A stretch of 64,000 nucleotides of DNA from positions 85,801,677 to 85,865,676 of the forward strand of contig OZ007567.1 of the NCBI GenBank assembly GCA_963931925.1. Reading direction: 5' to 3'. Position 1 is the first letter of the stretch; each line of letters starts with the position of its first letter. The notes beneath the pieces were generated by a model. The model saw only the letters and a list, made by a program, of their open reading frames with translations, was not told the origin of the DNA and searched no databases. This stretch comes from Onchidella celtica (taxonomy: Eukaryota > Mollusca > Gastropoda > Systellommatophora > Onchidiidae). Below, piece by piece: positions 62,001 through 64,000 of the stretch. A program made the position numbers and the translations under genes.

Positions 62001-64000
62001 TACCTGTTACAATCAAATTCTGCCATTCCATAAATGGGAATTTCTTTCATTTTTCAGTATATCCATTTTCATGTGCCCAACTTGCATTTATATTTTAGTT
62101 AGATGATTTGCTCTGCTTATTCCCATGATGACACCAACAGGCAAAACTTAAATGGATATTACAAGTATAATTCTAGCAGTACTATCTTAAGAATACGGAA
62201 AACTACAATGATGTAGTTGCCCAGCAGCAAATGCTCTATAAAGCATCTTAACTAACACTATCAGAATCTGCAATAGGAAGTCCTGAGTGCACCCACACAA
62301 TACTGAAATGGGAAGTGCTGGGAACTTAAGTGGACTGAAGCTGGTGGGGTAAAGTATGCATAATACAGGGTTCATACAAAGTCCTGAAAACTAATTTTAA
62401 AGACTTTTTAAGGACTTCCTAAGGACTCACAGTAAACAAATTAAGGACCTGTGTGCCCGTGACCAAGAAATATTACAATTATACAAGTGGTGTGCAGCAC
62501 TCATCGAAACCGGATGTTTCTGTATCCAGAGTTCAAACATAGTAAATTCACTCTGATGGGTTCAGTTATTTCAAAGTATCAATTATCCAGTGTGCAATTG
62601 GAAGATTTTAATCTCAAATGTTTCAACTGAAACACAAATTTTAAGGACTTTTTAAGGACTTTGGCATTATTTTCAGAATTTAATGACTTTTTGAGTACTT
62701 ATTTTTTCTTCTATGAAAATTAAGGACTTTAAGGACTTTTAAGGACCTGTGTGAACCCTGATAATATCAGGAAGAAGTACACCTCTAGGCTAACGAGAAC
62801 ACAGATTCACTGATGTACAAGGACCACAATAGGGAGCAAAAGGACCTATGTCTGATAGATGGGTGTTATAAGAAAAAGATGGGAGACAATTTCTGCCAAA
62901 CCAATCATGTAATCATATCAAAGTACATTTCATTCCCCTGTTAATGTTGTGCTGATGAAAAATATGAATATTTCAAAATATATGAAATAATGATGCTGGT
63001 TTTCTAGGTAAAGACCAAGACAAACAACTTTGCATTTCCAAACGTGATTTAGCTTATGCATGGGTGCAATATATCAATTAACAGTATTGTCCACTGTGGT
63101 GTGCAATTTAAATCAATCAGTCTGAAAGCATATAAAGCTCCCAGGTGATTGGACATATATATCCACAGTGACCTTCAGTGACTTTTTAATAATGATAGAT
63201 TAGATAGCCTTAAATTTTTTTTAATTGAATGCAATCCCATGTTAATATAATTGGGCAGAGAATAACATTCAATGTCATGTAGGAAATCACCTCAAAATGA
63301 AACAAAAAGGCTCTCATATAAATACAGTGCAGAAGCAGGGAGGATAACAATTACAACAATAAAAGTGAATGACAGGAGTTGGAAGGCCCAAGATGTTTCC
63401 TCTAATTTTGAACAAGTCATGTATATGTCAAGGTAATGTTTTTCACTAATGCCGTGTCTGAAAAATGTGAGCAAAGATAAACTGTAGCAGCTCATGAAAT
63501 TATGGTATTTAGACATTCACTAATTTTGGGGAGGATCAGATCCAACTGCATTCTTCATAATTATTTATGTTTCAGGGCTATGTATCATATTTACATCCAA
63601 AGTGTGAAAAACAGGTTGTGGAGATCAGGTAGAATGCATTACCTCGACATAGTTCTTATTACTGGCTTACCCATGTTTCCCTTCATGTATATTACATATT
63701 ATCTAGGATTGACACAACACGGAAGCTAAGTAACAACACAACACTAGACAGGTCAAATAGGCGATGATGAAGCACACTCACATGGCCTAATCTTGATCTG
63801 TGGAGCCACAATATTTGGCGATGAATAGCTGTAGCTTATTGGTGATGGAGCACGTCGCAATTTAGGGCTGGAGGTAGGTGATCGTGCTGGTGAAGTTGTG
63901 ATGCGACCAGGAGACGATGCCCTTTTCTGAGTGCCAGGGAGCAGAGGAGATGGAATTCTCACTGGAGAGGACATTGGCCGCGGCTTGATGATACGAATGG
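40914..64000 (-). CDS. RasGRF: Ras-specific guanine nucleotide-releasing factor (RasGRF1/2 orthologue), C-terminal 506 residues, 12 exons; 5' part off window
   Basis: The protein activates Ras by promoting GDP release through a CDC25-type catalytic domain. Exons in transcript order are: >64000-63782, 58848-58710, 58216-58107, 55512-55403 (or alternative 53492-53404), 49540-49361, 47727-47630, 46803-46719, 45428-45231, 44485-44406, 43892-43775, 41775-41707, 41030-40914. All junctions are GT-AG with matching phases. The first three exons encode a Ser/Pro- and Ala-rich linker. REM motif signatures are [13 protein letters not shown] and [15 protein letters not shown]. The catalytic domain has [72 protein letters not shown] and [18 protein letters not shown]. 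These match vertebrate RasGRF better than SOS or RapGEF. The PH, IQ and DH domains would lie upstream, outside the window. Confidence 0.95.
41707..41775 (-). CDS. RasGRF: RasGRF exon 11
   Basis: 23 codons between acceptor TTTACAG and donor CGG|GTAAGG, in phase 0 at both ends. It encodes [20 protein letters not shown]. Its acceptor lies only about 35 bases from dispersed-repeat copy B. Confidence 0.95.
41811..42372 (+). repeat. Dispersed repeat, copy B (in RasGRF intron)
   Basis: A direct-orientation relative of 24893-25450, similar at both ends and diverged in the middle. It fills the intron immediately upstream of RasGRF exon 11. Confidence 0.65.
43775..43892 (-). CDS. RasGRF: RasGRF exon 10 (helical hairpin region)
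   Basis: 118 bases after acceptor CTTTCAG, with donor ATG|GTAAGT. It encodes [20 protein letters not shown] and NFSKMRM, almost identical to vertebrate RasGRF. Confidence 0.96.
44406..44485 (-). CDS. RasGRF: RasGRF exon 9
   Basis: 80 bases after acceptor GTTTCAG, with donor AG|GTAAGC. It encodes [20 protein letters not shown], matching the vertebrate segment with [13 protein letters not shown]. Confidence 0.95.
44650..44673 (-). repeat. 24-base C/G homopolymer in RasGRF intron
   Basis: Plus-strand poly-C gives a poly-G run in the RasGRF pre-mRNA, about 165 bases upstream of the exon 9 acceptor. Confidence 0.9.
45231..45428 (-). CDS. RasGRF: RasGRF exon 8 (catalytic core)
   Basis: 66 codons between acceptor TTTTTCAG and donor CAG|GTGAGA. 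It encodes [17 protein letters not shown] and [16 protein letters not shown], the most conserved block of the CDC25 domain. Confidence 0.95.
45759..46385 (+). mobile_element. piggyBac-like non-autonomous transposon (627 bp, TTAA target)
   Basis: Perfect 14-bp terminal inverted repeats CTCACTGATGCCCG (45759-45772 and 46372-46385) are flanked by TTAA at 45755-45758 and 46386-46389, the target duplication typical of piggyBac. Subterminal palindromes CGCACAGGTGCG (777-788 of 45 kb) and CGCATATGTGCG (821-832) add support. An open frame at 45949-46227 (92 codons) ends in an acidic SSSDSEDD stretch, like the N-terminal region of piggyBac transposases, but no catalytic domain is present. It lies in the RasGRF intron between exons 7 and 8. 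Confidence 0.85.
46719..46803 (-). CDS. RasGRF: RasGRF exon 7
   Basis: 85 bases after acceptor CTACAG, with donor GAG|GTCAGT. It encodes [12 protein letters not shown] and on to SKRFNE, matching the GQGWMK...HFN region of vertebrate RasGRF. Confidence 0.9.
46804..49360 (-). other. RasGRF introns either side of exon 6
   Basis: AT-rich intronic sequence (46804-47629 and 47728-49360). No further exon or mobile element was recognised. Confidence 0.5.
47630..47727 (-). CDS. RasGRF: RasGRF exon 6 (start of CDC25 domain)
   Basis: 98 bases after acceptor TTCACAG, with donor GA|GTAAGT. It encodes [17 protein letters not shown], the opening helix of the catalytic domain. Confidence 0.92.
49361..49540 (-). 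CDS. RasGRF: RasGRF exon 5 (rest of REM domain)
   Basis: Exactly 60 codons between acceptor ATAACAG and donor ACA|GTAAGT, in phase 0 at both ends. It encodes [18 protein letters not shown] and [20 protein letters not shown], the REM core. Confidence 0.92.
49541..55402 (-). other. RasGRF intron containing alternative exon 4b
   Basis: 5.9 kb of AT-rich sequence between exons 4a and 5. The only supported feature is exon 4b at 53404-53492. No repeat array was seen. Confidence 0.6.
53404..53492 (-). CDS. RasGRF: RasGRF exon 4b, alternative (mutually exclusive) REM exon
   Basis: 89 bases after acceptor CCTGTGCAG, with donor GAG|GTAACT. It encodes [21 protein letters not shown], paralogous to the helix of exon 4a (T-x-R-V...L-K-x-W conserved). 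Entry and exit phases equal those of 4a, so either exon can be used. If both are included the frame shifts and meets a TGA within this exon. It lies 1.9 kb downstream of 4a in the same intron. Confidence 0.75.
55403..55512 (-). CDS. RasGRF: RasGRF exon 4a (start of REM domain)
   Basis: 110 bases after acceptor AACAG, with donor CAG|GTAAGC. It encodes a basic segment (MKKRES) and the first REM helix [15 protein letters not shown], which is close to the vertebrate sequence. It starts needing one base from the previous exon and ends on a codon boundary. Confidence 0.9.
55513..58106 (-). other. RasGRF intron
   Basis: 2.6 kb intron. It contains the terminal-inverted-repeat element at 56518-57416. 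The rest is AT-rich with nothing recognised. Confidence 0.55.
56518..57416. mobile_element. TIR element of about 0.9 kb with TA flanks
   Basis: The ends are AGGGTGG and the complement CCACCCT, each continuing into related blocks rich in GATT and ATTCG, and each flanked by TA (56516-56517 and 57417-57418). AATTCG-type words recur inside. No transposase frame was seen, so this is a non-autonomous DNA transposon. TA duplication is typical of the Tc1/mariner group, but the class is not proven. Confidence 0.6.
58107..58216 (-). CDS. RasGRF: RasGRF exon (Ala-rich segment before REM)
   Basis: 110 bases after acceptor TTTAG, with donor G|GTAAGA. It encodes [16 protein letters not shown] and on to SVGT. 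A comparable Ala-rich stretch precedes the REM domain in vertebrate RasGRF. Its last base completes a Gly codon with either of the two following alternative exons. Confidence 0.85.
58710..58848 (-). CDS. RasGRF: RasGRF linker exon
   Basis: 139 bases after acceptor TCTCAG, with donor AG|GTTAGT. It encodes a Ser/Thr-rich stretch ending RASKR; the junction with the next exon completes RRSSSS, a basophilic-kinase-type site. Confidence 0.8.
58849..63781 (-). other. RasGRF intron (4.9 kb)
   Basis: AT-rich intron. It contains the 395-bp element at 62366-62760. No additional exon with RasGRF-like content was found. Confidence 0.55.
62366..62760. mobile_element. 395-bp MITE with CAGGGTTCA ends
   Basis: The termini CAGGGTTCATACA and the complement of CAGGGTTCACACA are inverted repeats. 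ATAATA flanks both sides (62360-62365 and 62761-62766). TTAAGGACTT words recur many times near both ends. The CAGGG ends resemble hAT-type MITEs, but the 6-base flank is shorter than the usual 8, so the superfamily is uncertain. Confidence 0.7.
63782..64000 (-). CDS. RasGRF: RasGRF exon (Ser/Pro-rich linker; continues past right edge)
   Basis: At least 72 codons in frame, ending with donor T|GTGAGT. It is dense in Ser-Pro pairs and Arg/Lys ([27 protein letters not shown]), which suggests a disordered linker with proline-directed kinase sites. The phase at its end (one base) joins the next exon to form a Cys codon. Confidence 0.75.

Noticed and set aside
1-64000. tRNA or rRNA genes
   Set aside because: I did not recognise any by eye. 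A tRNA-scanning program and a covariance-model search would be needed to exclude them; a significant hit would overturn this.

Overview
The window is animal nuclear DNA: spliced genes with GT-AG introns, AT-rich non-coding sequence, and many transposon remnants and microsatellites. The gene content (a chitin-deacetylase-like protein, a RasGRF orthologue, a Gmr1-type LTR retrotransposon) and the long GATA/GACA repeats suggest a marine invertebrate, perhaps a mollusc or other lophotrochozoan. That placement is inference only.

Layout. (1) 1-4968, minus strand: the 5' part of a Ty3/Gypsy-class LTR retrotransposon with a 623-bp LTR, a tRNA-Pro primer-binding site and one uninterrupted gag-pol frame that runs off the left edge. 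The integrase lies before the reverse transcriptase, the order known from Gmr1-like elements. (2) 4.98-26 kb: a gene-poor region packed with small mobile elements. It holds two copies of a 240-250-bp MITE (one split by a 5'-truncated LINE, with both target duplications visible), several fold-back elements, a LINE tail with a 51-bp minisatellite, GATA/GACA and CT microsatellites, a possible solo LTR, and a 40-bp satellite with higher-order structure. (3) 27090-31123, plus strand: a four-exon gene for a secreted 771-residue protein with two tandem chitin/polysaccharide-deacetylase domains joined by a Thr-rich linker. The first domain keeps the metal-binding and catalytic motifs; the second has lost them. 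(4) 31.3-40.9 kb: AT-rich sequence with no gene seen; much of it could be 3' UTR of the next gene. (5) 40914-64000, minus strand: the 3' part of a RasGRF-type Ras guanine-nucleotide exchange factor. Twelve consecutive coding exons plus one alternative exon could be placed, all with consensus splice sites and compatible phases. They encode a Ser/Pro-rich linker, the REM domain and the whole CDC25 catalytic domain; the N-terminal part lies beyond the right edge. Introns carry a piggyBac-like element, two other terminal-inverted-repeat elements and one copy of a dispersed repeat.

The most notable observations are: a pair of paralogous, phase-matched and apparently mutually exclusive exons encoding the start of the RasGRF REM domain (55403-55512 and 53404-53492); the intact integrase-before-RT retrotransposon; the active-plus-degenerate tandem deacetylase; and the dated nest of MITE and LINE. 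The two cellular genes are convergent neighbours, and nothing indicates that they act together.
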